In this document: in pieces, positions 7,761 to 15,806 of the stretch
Layout: each line of letters begins with the position of its first letter
Numbering within the stretch: position 1 is the stretch's first letter
Source of the DNA: Cryobacterium sp. Y50
GTDB taxonomy: Bacteria; Actinomycetota; Actinomycetes; Actinomycetales; Microbacteriaceae
NCBI RefSeq assembly: GCF_002929805.1
Contig: NZ_PJJM01000105.1
Coordinates: forward strand, 1-64,000
Reading direction: 5' to 3'
Length of the DNA stretch: 64,000 nucleotides
Translations under genes and position numbers: made by a program
The notes under the pieces: model-generated
Databases searched by the model: none
What the model was told of the DNA's origin: nothing
Seen by the model: only the letters and a program-made list of their open reading frames with translations

Positions 7761-8034
7761 CGGCGCCGCTCCAGTACTGCCAAGAGCTCAGGGGAACCCC
7801 AATCCATTTTCCACTCCAAACTGATGTAAACCTGAAAAGCTATTACCGAAGAGATACGCCTGCTTCCACAGGCGCGCGTATTCTCAGTCAAATATCAGGG
7901 TTCAAGTTGGGCCGCGCGGCGTTCATCGGAATCATCAGCGTCAGGCGGTTATGGCGTGGCCTCGGACTGCCGAACTACAGTCGGACGGCGTGGGACACAC
8001 GATTTCCGGAACTCACGAACAGTTCAAGGGCGCC

Positions 8035-8298
8035 CTAAATGTAGATTTTCGAGCGGTGCCCGAGGTCCACAGCCACGATGACTAATTCCTGATCATGGAG
8101 ATCGCAGAGGATTCGGTAGTCGCCCACCCTGTAGCGCCAGAGTCCGGCAAGATGCCCAGTCAGGCCCTTACCCCGGGCGCGCGGGTCATCGAGCGCCGCG
8201 ACGTCGTCGAGGTAGTCAGCGATGGTGGATGCTACCGATTTGTCTAGCTTCTTGAGGGTCCTGAGCGCATCTCGGTCAAACTCAATTGTCCAGCTCAC
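8035..8298 (-). CDS. RelE-family mRNA-interferase toxin
   Basis: An 87-residue protein with the RelE/ParE fold signature: WTIEFDRDALRTLKKLD at the start, RGKGLTGHLAGLWRYRVGDY in the middle and RILCDLHDQELVIVAVDLGHR at the end. RelE toxins cleave mRNA in the ribosomal A site. Length and motifs are complete, with the basic residues needed for catalysis in RYRVGDYR. It lies 9 bases downstream of its antitoxin gene on the minus strand, the usual order for RelBE. Confidence in the family is high; activity is untested. Confidence 0.9.
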   Translation of the reverse strand: MSWTIEFDRDALRTLKKLDKSVASTIADYLDDVAALDDPRARGKGLTGHLAGLWRYRVGDYRILCDLHDQELVIVAVDLGHRSKIYI

Positions 8299-8307
8299 TC
8301 GACGAGC

Positions 8308-8535
8308 TCACTCGTCCAGGCCAAGTTCGCGCCGCGCTTCTGCGCGTGAAACGGTCGTGCGACGCCCAGCTCGAATGTCTACAGCGTTCTGGGCTACGGA
8401 GTATTCCCATTCCAGCTGGTCGAGGCCCGACGTGATCAGCTCTCGCAGGTAGAACGCTTTGGAACGTCCCGTTGCACGGGCCAGCCGGTCCAGGCGTTCT
8501 TCGGTTTCTTCGGGCAGCCGAATCGAGGTGGGCAT
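8308..8535 (-). CDS. ribbon-helix-helix antitoxin of the RelE pair
   Basis: A 75-residue protein. The N-terminus TSIRLPEETEERLDRLAR is a ribbon-helix-helix DNA-binding strand and helix, and SKAFYLRELI follows. The C-terminus (RRTTVSRAEARRELGLDE) would wrap the toxin. The start at 8535 is chosen because AAGGAG lies 6 bases upstream; longer readings up to 8619 would run through the promoter. It precedes the toxin gene and probably autoregulates through the repeats at 8558-8577. Confidence 0.88.
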   Translation of the reverse strand: MPTSIRLPEETEERLDRLARATGRSKAFYLRELITSGLDQLEWEYSVAQNAVDIRAGRRTTVSRAEARRELGLDE

Positions 8536-8557
8536 CAGCATCTCCTTGAGTGAGTAC

Positions 8558-8577
8558 GTGTAGTCATTGTAGTACAC
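8558..8577. promoter_or_regulatory. probable RHH operator of the toxin-antitoxin pair
   Basis: GTGTA at 8558-8562 and TACAC at 8573-8577 form an inverted repeat. The hexamer TGTAGT occurs twice within 15 bases (8559-8564, 8568-8573). It lies about 22 bases upstream of the antitoxin start. Ribbon-helix-helix antitoxins commonly bind short repeats of this kind. Confidence 0.55.
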
Positions 8578-8681
8578 ATCCATGATGTCGGCTGGATGAC
8601 ACCAGGGCCGGTCGATCACGGCGATGAACCGACCCGGCGGCAGCCGCCCGGAGTCAGACTTCAGCGAACGTCACTCACGAC

Positions 8682-9221
8682 CTACGACCCCCGAACTTTC
8701 GCTTCGGTATGCTGCTGATCGCGAAGCCATTGGAAAATGCTCCGCTGACTGCTTGTATCCAGAAGTTGGGTGCGGCGTTCATCCGCTGTTGTACCGGGCA
8801 GCTCCCGGACCACACCCAAAATCTGCGCGACCCTCACCGCCTTCCCCGGGTTCAAAGCGCCGCCAGCAGCCCAGCCAGCAACGGTTCGCCCCGTCACCCC
8901 GAGCAGACTCCCGACCTGATTCACGGTCAGGCCGGAGAGAGTGAGTATTTCGGCGGTGTTCGTGGTCAGGGTCCGGCCGGTGGTGAGCAGCGTGCTGCTC
9001 ACACTTTCCACGAATGAGCTTGGATGTTCGTATGGTGCACCACCATCAAAGCGGTGAGCAATCCGGTCTAGGGCGGCATCCGCTGTTTCTAGAGCGACCA
9101 GCAGCCGGGTGATGAGATCGCGCTGGTGAGTTGCACACACGCAATTGGCGGGAAGGCCCGCGTCGCACAAAGTGCACGGCTGGGCCGCTACCTCCGCTTC
9201 CGCTTTCAGGTCAGCGTTCAC
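8682..9221 (-). CDS. hypothetical protein with zinc-ribbon-like N-terminus and HTH
   Basis: A 179-residue protein with a GTG start overlapping the previous stop (GTGA). The N-terminus has two close cysteine pairs (CTLCDAG and NCVCATH), suggesting a small zinc site. Residues about 95-140 form a helix-turn-helix (LTVNQVGSLLGVTGRTVAGW) followed by a helical segment that resembles the DNA-binding part of Xre/MbcA-type antitoxins. It is the last gene of a three-gene minus-strand set (10000 to 8682). No RES-type toxin partner is seen. Function unknown; transcription regulation is the best guess. Confidence 0.6.
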   Translation of the reverse strand: MNADLKAEAEVAAQPCTLCDAGLPANCVCATHQRDLITRLLVALETADAALDRIAHRFDGGAPYEHPSSFVESVSSTLLTTGRTLTTNTAEILTLSGLTVNQVGSLLGVTGRTVAGWAAGGALNPGKAVRVAQILGVVRELPGTTADERRTQLLDTSSQRSIFQWLRDQQHTEAKVRGS

Positions 9222-9736
9222 GCGGCGGACTGCTCGTGCTCGGCGGCATCCACAGCATGCTCCGTGTGCATGTACGCAGAACGAACATCCGTGTTGCGTT
9301 CGAACGTGAAGCTGTTCAACGCAGCTGCGGTTTCAGGAGCCAAATCCAAACCACTCGACGATCGGGCCACAACCGACGAGTCGGGCACAACCCGGTTAAG
9401 GTCGATCGCATAACGTTCCACGATCAGCTCATCTGCCTTGCCCGCCACCTTCTGAGTTCGAGCTTGAACATCACGAGTGATCGCCTCAAGGACGCTCACA
9501 AACGACTTGGGGAAAATGTCTTCACGGCCTTTGTTCGGGAGAGCAGGTGCGGCAGGTTTGGCAGCAAAATCCAATCGTGGCTCCAAGCGCTTTCCTTGGC
9601 TAATAACCAACTGGCCGACAGATGCGACAAATGTGACGGACGCCAGCGCACCAGCCACACCATCATGAAACGTGTCCAGGTCACTGGGTCGCGGGACTGA
9701 CCTCCACGCATGCAGCCCGGCGGTGGGCGCAGCCAA
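9218..9736 (-). CDS. hypothetical protein, middle gene of a three-gene set
   Basis: A 172-residue reading with a TTG start at 9736, so the true start may lie further in. It has one moderately hydrophobic stretch (GVAGALASVTFVASVGQLVI, about residues 26-45) and a mainly helical, charged remainder (IERYAIDLNR-like segment, many Ala/Thr). I recognise no family. The stop overlaps the GTG of the next gene by four bases, which supports it as coding and coupled. The set has no similarity that I can name. Confidence 0.5.
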   Translation of the reverse strand: MAAPTAGLHAWRSVPRPSDLDTFHDGVAGALASVTFVASVGQLVISQGKRLEPRLDFAAKPAAPALPNKGREDIFPKSFVSVLEAITRDVQARTQKVAGKADELIVERYAIDLNRVVPDSSVVARSSSGLDLAPETAAALNSFTFERNTDVRSAYMHTEHAVDAAEHEQSAA

Positions 9737-9769
9737 ACCAAGGACTCATCTGGTCTGGCTGCGCTCGAT

Positions 9770-10000
9770 TTAGGCGATCTCACCCCGATCAGCGAGGTTC
9801 TGCATAGCCTGATCCATAGCGAGGAAGATGCCAGCGATGTTCTCCACTATGTTCTCTTGCTGGTCATGCGTGAGCGCGCCCCACCGCGGGCGCTCCCCAC
9901 CAGTCACAGCAGATTGCTGATCCGCCAAGCACCCGGCTGTCTCGTCGATGAGCTTCACTCGAAACGGAGACCACTCATCGCGCCATGTTGCTGTGGTCAT
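9770..10000 (-). CDS. small hypothetical protein, first gene of a three-gene set
   Basis: A 76-residue acidic, Trp- and Gln-containing protein starting MTTATWRDEWSPF, with GAGGAAAG 7-8 bases before its ATG. It has the look of a short helical protein (NIVENIAGIFLAMDQAMQNLA). No family is recognised. It lies 33 bases upstream of the next gene on the same strand and probably opens that operon. Confidence 0.5.
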   Translation of the reverse strand: MTTATWRDEWSPFRVKLIDETAGCLADQQSAVTGGERPRWGALTHDQQENIVENIAGIFLAMDQAMQNLADRGEIA

Positions 10001-10102
10001 TTATCTTTCCTCGTTGTCGGTTTATTCTTCGGGCGGGGCGGGTCACGGCCCGTCAGGTGTTGGAGCTATCACGCATCGTGCGTCGGTGAACGGCACTCCT
10101 CC

Positions 10103-10486
10103 TCACCACTGAACCGCGGCCGATGTTCGTGCCCGCTCGAGGACCAGGCTCGGGTCGCCCAAATGTTCAGCCGGCAGACCGCCACGGAAGTACCCCGAGG
10201 GTGAGCAGAGCCAGAGGAGGAGTTCCTCTTGGCTCCACCCAGCGTTGACAGAAAACACGATGAGGTCAGCGATGACAGGGAGGATGAGGTGTAATTCGGG
10301 ATCGAATTGGAAACGCGGATAGATGTATGCGGCTCCACGCTTGACGGAGAAAAGATGACCCTCCACTCGAAGGCGCCGAAGGAGCACATGTCCTCCGGCG
10401 TGAACATTGACGATTTCGAGAACTTCGGCGGCCGTATACAGCCCACCAGCCGCGTCAATATCGCGCCACGCACTTTCTGGAATCAT
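10103..10486 (-). CDS. MbcA/ParS-like (DUF2384) antitoxin-type protein
   Basis: A 127-residue protein from ATG 10486, chosen because GGAGG lies 6 bases upstream; the longer reading has no such site. The N-terminus (TAAEVLEIVNVHAGGHVLLR) looks like a small winged-helix or MerR-like DNA-binding motif. The C-terminus (SQEELLLWLCSPSGYFRG, then LPAEHLGDPSLVLERA) matches the toxin-binding domain style of Xre/MbcA/ParS antitoxins (W-L-x-x-P then P-x-x-L-x-D-x-x-x-V-L). These normally partner a RES-domain toxin, which I do not find here. It lies about 100 bases upstream of the three-gene set. Confidence 0.6.
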   Translation of the reverse strand: MIPESAWRDIDAAGGLYTAAEVLEIVNVHAGGHVLLRRLRVEGHLFSVKRGAAYIYPRFQFDPELHLILPVIADLIVFSVNAGWSQEELLLWLCSPSGYFRGGLPAEHLGDPSLVLERARTSAAVQW

Positions 10487-10596
10487 GAACAACCTCCGAT
10501 GCTTGAAACTCTCTCGTTCGACAACCGAGCCCTGGGGAAGACTGCTCACGGTACTTTGCTGCCAGATTAAAATTTCGCCACGGAGATGGCACCCAG

Positions 10597-11313
10597 CTAT
10601 CGGAAGTCGGCCCAACCGGGCAAGGAAACAAGTTTGAAGACCCTGTTGGCAGGAAGGGTCTTCCTGGTGAGGGCGCGGCGCTGATTGTTCGCCCAAATTG
10701 CCAGGGAGTTTTCTTCTGACTCGGCGCCCGTCACTCGGGAGAAGTGCGGCTCGCGGCCGTGTACTTCGACGAAATCTATGTATCGCTCATAGTTGTTGTC
10801 CCAACGGTCCTCGAGCGGCGCCCACGAGAATCCGGGCACTTGGTTCAGCCGGTCAATTTTGAACACGTTAAGCCTGTCGACGGTTCGACGGTTATTCCGC
10901 ACCCAGTTTTGAAGCCGAACCTCTCCGGCAGAGGGTTCCGTATTCATGAATGCCGTGCGCTGCGGCATCCGGCCCGTGGACTGCACAAAACGTTCGAAAG
11001 TTCGAGCCTGCTCGTTCCAGGTCTGAATCCGCTGCGGGAAAACCAACGCCCACATGGCGGACGGGTAGGCCTCTCGGATACCGGCCATGCGTTCGAGTGA
11101 AGTGTCGCCTTGCTTCACAGCTATGCAGACGGCACTCAGCCAGTACGTCATCGAGTCCGCGTCGCTCTCGCGCGACGGTGGTGCCAGGATGTTTTTCGTT
11201 TGATGAGAAGAAAGTTCGTAGAAGGACACTTGGCGCCGTTTCGGTTTCGGCCACCGGTGGATACCCGGTGATCTAACCCCCTCTATGCGCAGTCCGAAAA
11301 AATTCACGATCAA
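10597..11313 (-). CDS. helicase-associated (HA) domain protein
   Basis: A 238-residue protein with at least two Trp-rich helical repeats of the HA type: WNEQARTFERFVQSTGRMP and WDNNYERYIDFVEVHGREP, each followed by a short WV.NNRR or WANNQRR segment. Such repeats are found attached to superfamily II helicases or stand alone in actinobacteria, and are thought to bind nucleic acid. No helicase domain is present. A fragment of a paralogue lies at 7510-7760. The start is uncertain because several in-frame starts exist. Confidence 0.65.
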   Translation of the reverse strand: MIVNFFGLRIEGVRSPGIHRWPKPKRRQVSFYELSSHQTKNILAPPSRESDADSMTYWLSAVCIAVKQGDTSLERMAGIREAYPSAMWALVFPQRIQTWNEQARTFERFVQSTGRMPQRTAFMNTEPSAGEVRLQNWVRNNRRTVDRLNVFKIDRLNQVPGFSWAPLEDRWDNNYERYIDFVEVHGREPHFSRVTGAESEENSLAIWANNQRRALTRKTLPANRVFKLVSLPGWADFR

Positions 11314-11472
11314 CCGTCGCCGAAACGGCTTGAGCGACGAAGCTACCTAGCTTGGCGCTCGAGCAATAGGAATCGCTATAAGAATGACTCCATGGCCACT
11401 CCGGGCCATTCCTACCCTTGCACGGGCACGGGCAGAATGCTGGACCAACTGACGAGCCGGCTGATTGAGAAC

Positions 11473-11883
11473 CTAGACGGGTTCCGAAAGACTTGTAGGC
11501 CAGCATTGATCGTCGGCCAGCAATTCACGGACTGTCTCAAACTGCTGCGCCCAGCTCATGAGATCGGCGAGCTGCATCAACGTCTCGCCCCTGTTGATTC
11601 GAACGGCGCGGTCATAGCTCATCCCGGGCGGCATTGCCGATAACCCCCCGTCTGACGTTAGCTTCGCCAGGAGCGCCTCCAAGCCCAGGCCTTGAGCGAG
11701 GACTGCTTCACGGACGCCGTTGGCAACCCTGTGTTGCAACTGGGCGGCCAGAAATCGGGGATCGGATGCGTCTATGCCCGGGGCGGGTTGAAGCAGGGCG
11801 GATGACCTCCCGAACTGCTTGCGCACAGCCACCATGCTTCGTGGCTCATATTTAAATCCACCGGCCGCGGCTTGAAATGTCAT
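11473..11883 (-). CDS. hypothetical protein
   Basis: A 136-residue protein, mainly helical, with an ATG start. The central part (AVLAQGLGLEALLAKLTSDGG) and the C-terminal segment (INRGETLMQLADLMSWAQQF) are amphipathic and could be a small DNA-binding or assembly domain; GMSYDRAVRINRGETLMQL is faintly HTH-like. No signal or membrane segment. I recognise no family. It stands alone between the HA-domain gene and a helix-turn-helix gene. Confidence 0.5.
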   Translation of the reverse strand: MTFQAAAGGFKYEPRSMVAVRKQFGRSSALLQPAPGIDASDPRFLAAQLQHRVANGVREAVLAQGLGLEALLAKLTSDGGLSAMPPGMSYDRAVRINRGETLMQLADLMSWAQQFETVRELLADDQCWPTSLSEPV

Positions 11884-12050
11884 ATTTGCAGGCTAGCAAA
11901 TTGAGCGGAATTTACCACCTGTTAACGGTATTTATCCGCTTCTAGGAAGCGTAATAATGCCAAACATTAGGGATATTCCCTACTTTTACTCGACACCAGG
12001 CCTCCACCTGTGCGCATAGAGCAACCGTGAATCAATACTTTGAACAGTCG

Positions 12051-12359
12051 TCAGTTCGGGCCCTCAGAATAGGCCGGCCACAGCGAGGCCTTGAGGCCGA
12101 GCTCCAACCTGGCGAGGGTGGCCGTGTCCGGCCAGGACATCCCGTTGAGAACGGTGCCGATGCTCGCCCGGTCAACTCCGGTCTCACGGGCGACCTCGCG
12201 AATGCTGCGACTGCCCATGGCGTCCCGCAGGTTCAGCACGAATTGCCGCGCTACCTCGGCGACAGGGTCGTCGCTCCGCGTCGTCGGCCAATCGATACAC
12301 AGCTCGTGTGGGGTGACACGAGATGGGCGCGGACTCATATCAAAAGCATATCCGGCCAC
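12051..12359 (-). CDS. Xre-type helix-turn-helix protein
   Basis: A 102-residue protein with an Xre/Cro-like HTH at about residues 50-80 (SIREVARETGVDRASIGTVL, then NGMSWPDTATLARLELGL). The GTG at 12359 gives the longest form; an ATG at 12338 is an alternative. It reads divergently from the recombinase/transposase pair. The gap between them carries an inverted repeat at 12404-12434. It could be a repressor of that pair, which is inference from position. Confidence 0.7.
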   Translation of the reverse strand: MAGYAFDMSPRPSRVTPHELCIDWPTTRSDDPVAEVARQFVLNLRDAMGSRSIREVARETGVDRASIGTVLNGMSWPDTATLARLELGLKASLWPAYSEGPN

Positions 12360-12403
12360 ATAGGCTCGTTCGCCGATTCCACGAATCCCGACATCTGTGC
12401 TTT

Positions 12404-12434
12404 ACTCAATGGCTGCAGTTACTGCCAATTGAGT
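12404..12434. repeat. inverted repeat between the HTH gene and the recombinase gene
   Basis: ACTCAATGGC at 12404-12413 faces GCCAATTGAGT at 12424-12434, giving a 10-bp inverted repeat with one bulged base and a 10-base centre. It lies about 20 bases before the recombinase start codon. It may be an operator for the divergent HTH protein or one end of the mobile unit. Confidence 0.55.
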
Positions 12435-12452
12435 GAGGAGGTGCGCGCGACC

Positions 12453-13340
12453 ATGACCAACTACCAACCCCAGCGCGCTACCGCCGAGTGGAAACGCAGT
12501 GAATCGTTCGTCAAAGACGCCTGCTCCCTCGCCGCACCACACACCACCTACACCGCTTCCATGCTCCTGACCGTCACGAGCGCCTTCGTCCTCTGGTGCG
12601 TGAGGGCACAGGGGTGGCCACTTCAGACCGACGTCATCTTCAGCCGCCAAGCCATCGACCTGTACTGCACCCAAGAGAGTCCCGAACGTTCAGAGGGCAC
12701 CCGCCGCAACTACCGCGCCATTTTGATGCGTGTGTCTGAGGTGGTGGCACCGGAAGAACACCCCGATGCCATGACCCCACTGGCCCGAAAACGAGTCGCT
12801 GAACCGTACAGCGCGCGCGAGATGGAAGAATTTTCGCTCTGGGCCCTCGGCCAAGTCACCGCAGAGAAGCGTCGTCGAGCGATGCTTATGCTTGTATTGT
12901 GCGCCGGCGCAGGTCTCAGGCCGAGCGACGTCAGCACGATTTATCCCGATGATGTCGTTGTCGATGAACTCGGCATCGTCCTCACCATCCATGGCACCAA
13001 TCCGCGCACGGTGCCTTTGCTCCGCCCGTGGGAAGAATGGATGGTTGCGATTCTGGCGCAGGCCCCAAGCGATATTCCTGTGTGGGGTAAGACCAACACC
13101 ACCCGCGCGAGCAACTTGCTGTCGAACTTCAGTCAGTACACCGTGGGTCTTAGGCCCCGCAGCGACAGACTGCGCGCCACGTGGATCGTCGCGCACCTCC
13201 GAGCCGGCACCCGCATCAAAGAACTTACCCGTGCCCTCGGAGTGGAGAAGTTTGAACACCTGCCGCGCTATCTGGAACATGTCCAAACACTGGACCCTCC
13301 CCATTACCGAGCTGAGCTTCGAGACGCGGTCAGCCAGTGA
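12453..13340 (+). CDS. tyrosine-recombinase-like protein, partly degenerate active site
   Basis: A 295-residue protein with ATG 12453 and a GAGGAGG ribosome site upstream. It has a core-binding domain and a C-terminal domain with the tyrosine recombinase pattern. The first Arg lies in GAGLRPSDV (about residue 156). The box II region is DRLRATWIVAHLRAGT (Arg about 240, with Asp where His is usual). ALGVEKFEHLPRYLEHV carries a candidate nucleophile Tyr (about 273) but has Val where LGH is usual. So Arg-Arg-Tyr remain while the accessory His positions are altered. The stop overlaps the start of the DDE gene (GTGA). The pair lies about 2 kb from a tRNA-Leu gene. Recombinase activity is uncertain. 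Confidence 0.7.
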   Translation: MTNYQPQRATAEWKRSESFVKDACSLAAPHTTYTASMLLTVTSAFVLWCVRAQGWPLQTDVIFSRQAIDLYCTQESPERSEGTRRNYRAILMRVSEVVAPEEHPDAMTPLARKRVAEPYSAREMEEFSLWALGQVTAEKRRRAMLMLVLCAGAGLRPSDVSTIYPDDVVVDELGIVLTIHGTNPRTVPLLRPWEEWMVAILAQAPSDIPVWGKTNTTRASNLLSNFSQYTVGLRPRSDRLRATWIVAHLRAGTRIKELTRALGVEKFEHLPRYLEHVQTLDPPHYRAELRDAVSQ

Positions 13341-15091
13341 ACGCTCTCACCTCCGACGCCGCCCTCCTGGAAGAACGGATGCAGTCCACGTTCGGCATAA
13401 CCCAACTGGACTACAAGCGCGAACGCGCCCGCGGCCCCGTCTCACGCGCCTACCTCAACAACGCCATCCGCATCGTCGACAACTCCGGCGTCGTGACCAA
13501 ACTTATCGAGTGGCGGCACGCACGCCTGAAATCAAACGCCGGCGTCAAACCAACCATCCCCTTCCGCGCCGTCCTTGTACTCTTCCTCCTGCACGTGCAG
13601 CTCGGCTACGGCATCAACTATCACCGCATCGCAGAAACCCTCGACGTGCACTTCGGCGCCGAAGAATTCGCCCTGCTCGGCATCCAAAACCACGCCGGTG
13701 ACCACGATGATTGGTACCAACGCCTCTGGCGCTCAGCCAATCGCATGATGGCCCTCATCGACCCCTACCCCGGCCCCCGCAACAAGCGATTGAAGCCCAA
13801 GGCCTACGCCAAACTGCTCGCAAAGCAAGCCACACCGAAGGCCACACGAAAGTCTGAACGCAATCTGGAACGCCTCGACTGGCTGTGCGAACAACTCCTC
13901 CACACCAGTGTGCGCATGCTTCCCGCCGACATCTGGGCCAAATACACCGGCAACATCGCCGCCGACGCGACCCTGATACCGGGAACCGGTCGACCCAACC
14001 CGACCGACCCCACCCTGCGGCGCGGCAATGCCGACTCCCACTCCGGACGCTACCGCCGAGAAGGAAGCCACGGCGGCCTGGGCGCCAAAACGGATAAGGC
14101 CGGCTACGAACTCGAAATCAGCGTCATGGTCTGGGACAAACCCGGACAAAACATGCTGTTCCCCTCACTCATCACCGCCGTCGGTTTTCACCGTCCCGGA
14201 GAAATCATCGGGCACGGCGCGAAGCTCGTCGACTCCCACCAACGCCTCGGCTTCACCAGTGGCCTGGTCATCGTCGACCGTGCCTACAACGGGGAGAAAG
14301 CCCGCAACTTTCAAATCCCGTTGAGGCTGCGCGGCTGCGAACTCGTCATCGACTACAAGAAGACTGATCTCGGGCTGCAGAACCAATGGGGCGACCTCAT
14401 CCTCGTCGACGGCAACTGGTATGTCACCTGGATGCCGCAAAACCTCATCGACGCCACCAAGAACTACAACACCCGTGAGCCCGACCCCGCTAACCCGAAA
14501 AAGCCCCGGCGCCTCATCGACAAGAAAACCTTCAAGGCCTACTTGGAAAACCGCAACGCCTACCGGATGAAGCCCAAAGGTCGCCCCGACAAAGACGGAT
14601 TTCAGCGATTCCTCTACCCCACTCCCGGCAGCTATATGGCTATTGACCGTGTCAGCGGCAAACGAGTGGCCAAACCCTCAACACCCGTGAGTGTCACCAT
14701 CCCCCTCGACGCCGGCGCACCATCCGAACGAAACCAGGACCCCCGGCTCGCCGTCAAACACCTGCAGAAATTCGCCTACAAGTCCGCAGAACACCGCAAG
14801 TACTTCGGCATGCGCAGCCTCGTCGAATCCGCCAACAAAACCCTCAAGGGCAAGAACTTCGAAGACCTCGCCAATGTCAGCAAACGCTCCGGCCGCGGCT
14901 TCGCCTTCAACTACCTCGCCGCGACACTCGCCGCCGTCTCCTCGAACCTCCGCAAAACCTACGACTTCTACGTCAAAGCCGCCGAAGTCGACCTCGGACA
15001 TACGCTGTCCCGCGAACGCCGCCGCAAGGAAGCCACCGGAACACCACTGAGCGCGCACAGCGCGCTGCCGGCCCTGGCGCCACCGCAGTAA
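13337..15091 (+). CDS. DDE transposase-like protein coupled to the recombinase gene
   Basis: A 584-residue protein starting at GTG 13337, overlapping the recombinase stop by three bases. It has an RNase H-fold DDE arrangement: GNIAADATLIPG (D about 210), GLVIVDRAYNGEK (D about 314) and MRSLVESANKTLKGKNFEDL (E about 497), followed by a helical C-terminus. The N-terminus holds a helical region (RAVLVLFLLHVQLGYGINYH) like IS1182/IS4-group transposases. It appears complete, without frameshifts. Coupling of a DDE transposase to a tyrosine-recombinase-like partner is unusual. It ends about 225 bases from the tRNA-Leu 3' end. Homologues probably occur in other actinobacteria, which I cannot check. 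Confidence 0.75.
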   Translation: MNALTSDAALLEERMQSTFGITQLDYKRERARGPVSRAYLNNAIRIVDNSGVVTKLIEWRHARLKSNAGVKPTIPFRAVLVLFLLHVQLGYGINYHRIAETLDVHFGAEEFALLGIQNHAGDHDDWYQRLWRSANRMMALIDPYPGPRNKRLKPKAYAKLLAKQATPKATRKSERNLERLDWLCEQLLHTSVRMLPADIWAKYTGNIAADATLIPGTGRPNPTDPTLRRGNADSHSGRYRREGSHGGLGAKTDKAGYELEISVMVWDKPGQNMLFPSLITAVGFHRPGEIIGHGAKLVDSHQRLGFTSGLVIVDRAYNGEKARNFQIPLRLRGCELVIDYKKTDLGLQNQWGDLILVDGNWYVTWMPQNLIDATKNYNTREPDPANPKKPRRLIDKKTFKAYLENRNAYRMKPKGRPDKDGFQRFLYPTPGSYMAIDRVSGKRVAKPSTPVSVTIPLDAGAPSERNQDPRLAVKHLQKFAYKSAEHRKYFGMRSLVESANKTLKGKNFEDLANVSKRSGRGFAFNYLAATLAAVSSNLRKTYDFYVKAAEVDLGHTLSRERRRKEATGTPLSAHSALPALAPPQ

Positions 15092-15187
15092 CAACGGCCG
15101 CCACCTACTCCAGCATCAACCACCCGCACACCGAAAGCATCAGCCTGCCCACCCGCAGGCTATTTCCCATTTAAAAGGTCAACGCCG

Positions 15188-15264
15188 ACTCAACCGGCCC
15201 GATCGGGCCCGCCAACACCCTTAAAAACCGAAGGCCGGTCAAGTATTTCAACTCAACCGGCCCG
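15188..15264. repeat. direct repeat pair (ACTCAACCGGCCCG) downstream of the transposase
   Basis: ACTCAACCGGCCCG is found at 15188-15201 and 15251-15264, 63 bases apart, each preceded by GGTCAA about 8 bases before. Within the first copy a 14-bp palindrome (GGCCCGATCGGGCC, 15195-15208) could form a hairpin. The pair lies between the transposase stop and tRNA-Leu and may be the right end or a transcription stop of the mobile unit. Confidence 0.55.
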
Positions 15265-15315
15265 TTCGCTTGGATTTCATGAAAACGACACTTCAATTTC
15301 CTGAAACACCCGCAG

Positions 15316-15399
15316 TGCGCGAGAGGGGACTTGAACCCCTACGTCCTTTCGAACACTGGCACCTGAAGCCAGCGCGTCTGCCAATTCCGCCACTCGCGC
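15316..15399 (-). tRNA. tRNA-Leu (anticodon CAG)
   Basis: On the minus strand a complete 84-base class II tRNA. The acceptor arm is GCGCGAG paired with CTCGCGC plus discriminator A. The anticodon stem CTGGC/GCCAG encloses the loop TTCAGGT with anticodon CAG. A variable arm and the T-arm GGGGTTCAAGTCCCC follow. No CCA is encoded. Its 3' end faces the accessory region at lower coordinates, the orientation used by islands that integrate at tRNA 3' ends. Confidence 0.95.
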
Positions 15400-15806
15400 G
15401 AACTTAGGAATGCTAACACTGTGAGGGGGGTCAGCGCCATTCGAGGCCGCGCCGCGCGCTCCCGCGGGTCGTTTCGAGCGTGACCCCGCCCGATATCGGT
15501 GGCCGCTACTGTCACTCACGTAGCGAGTCCCCACATGCGACGAACCCACAACGGATGCCGCCGCTCGGCTGCACCCGCCGCATCCGCCAGCCAAACCCCA
15601 TTGCATGCGCTCGCTCACATCGGCACGAACGCGCGCGCCGTATCCGCCCCCGAAAAAGTCCAGAGGAATGCCCATAATGGGCCCCGAATTCGGTCAGGGA
15701 CCCTCCACAGGTAGTATGACTGTTCGTGCCGTTTGCGCCTCCAAGGCGGGTTGTCCCTCGAGACAAGTAACATGCTCATAGCCAAACGGACCGGATCGGG
15801 AGACCT
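15400..15806. other. intergenic stretch before the fhaA operon
   Basis: About 400 bases with no convincing coding frame; short open frames here show no family likeness. It should contain the promoter of the fhaA-pknB operon, most likely in the last 150 bases, but no strong -35/-10 pair could be picked by eye. Confidence 0.4.

Noticed and set aside
10069-10473. Alternative minus-strand open frame overlapping the MbcA-like gene
   Set aside because: Ser-rich translation without motifs. The frame from 10486 has a good ribosome site and family-like motifs.
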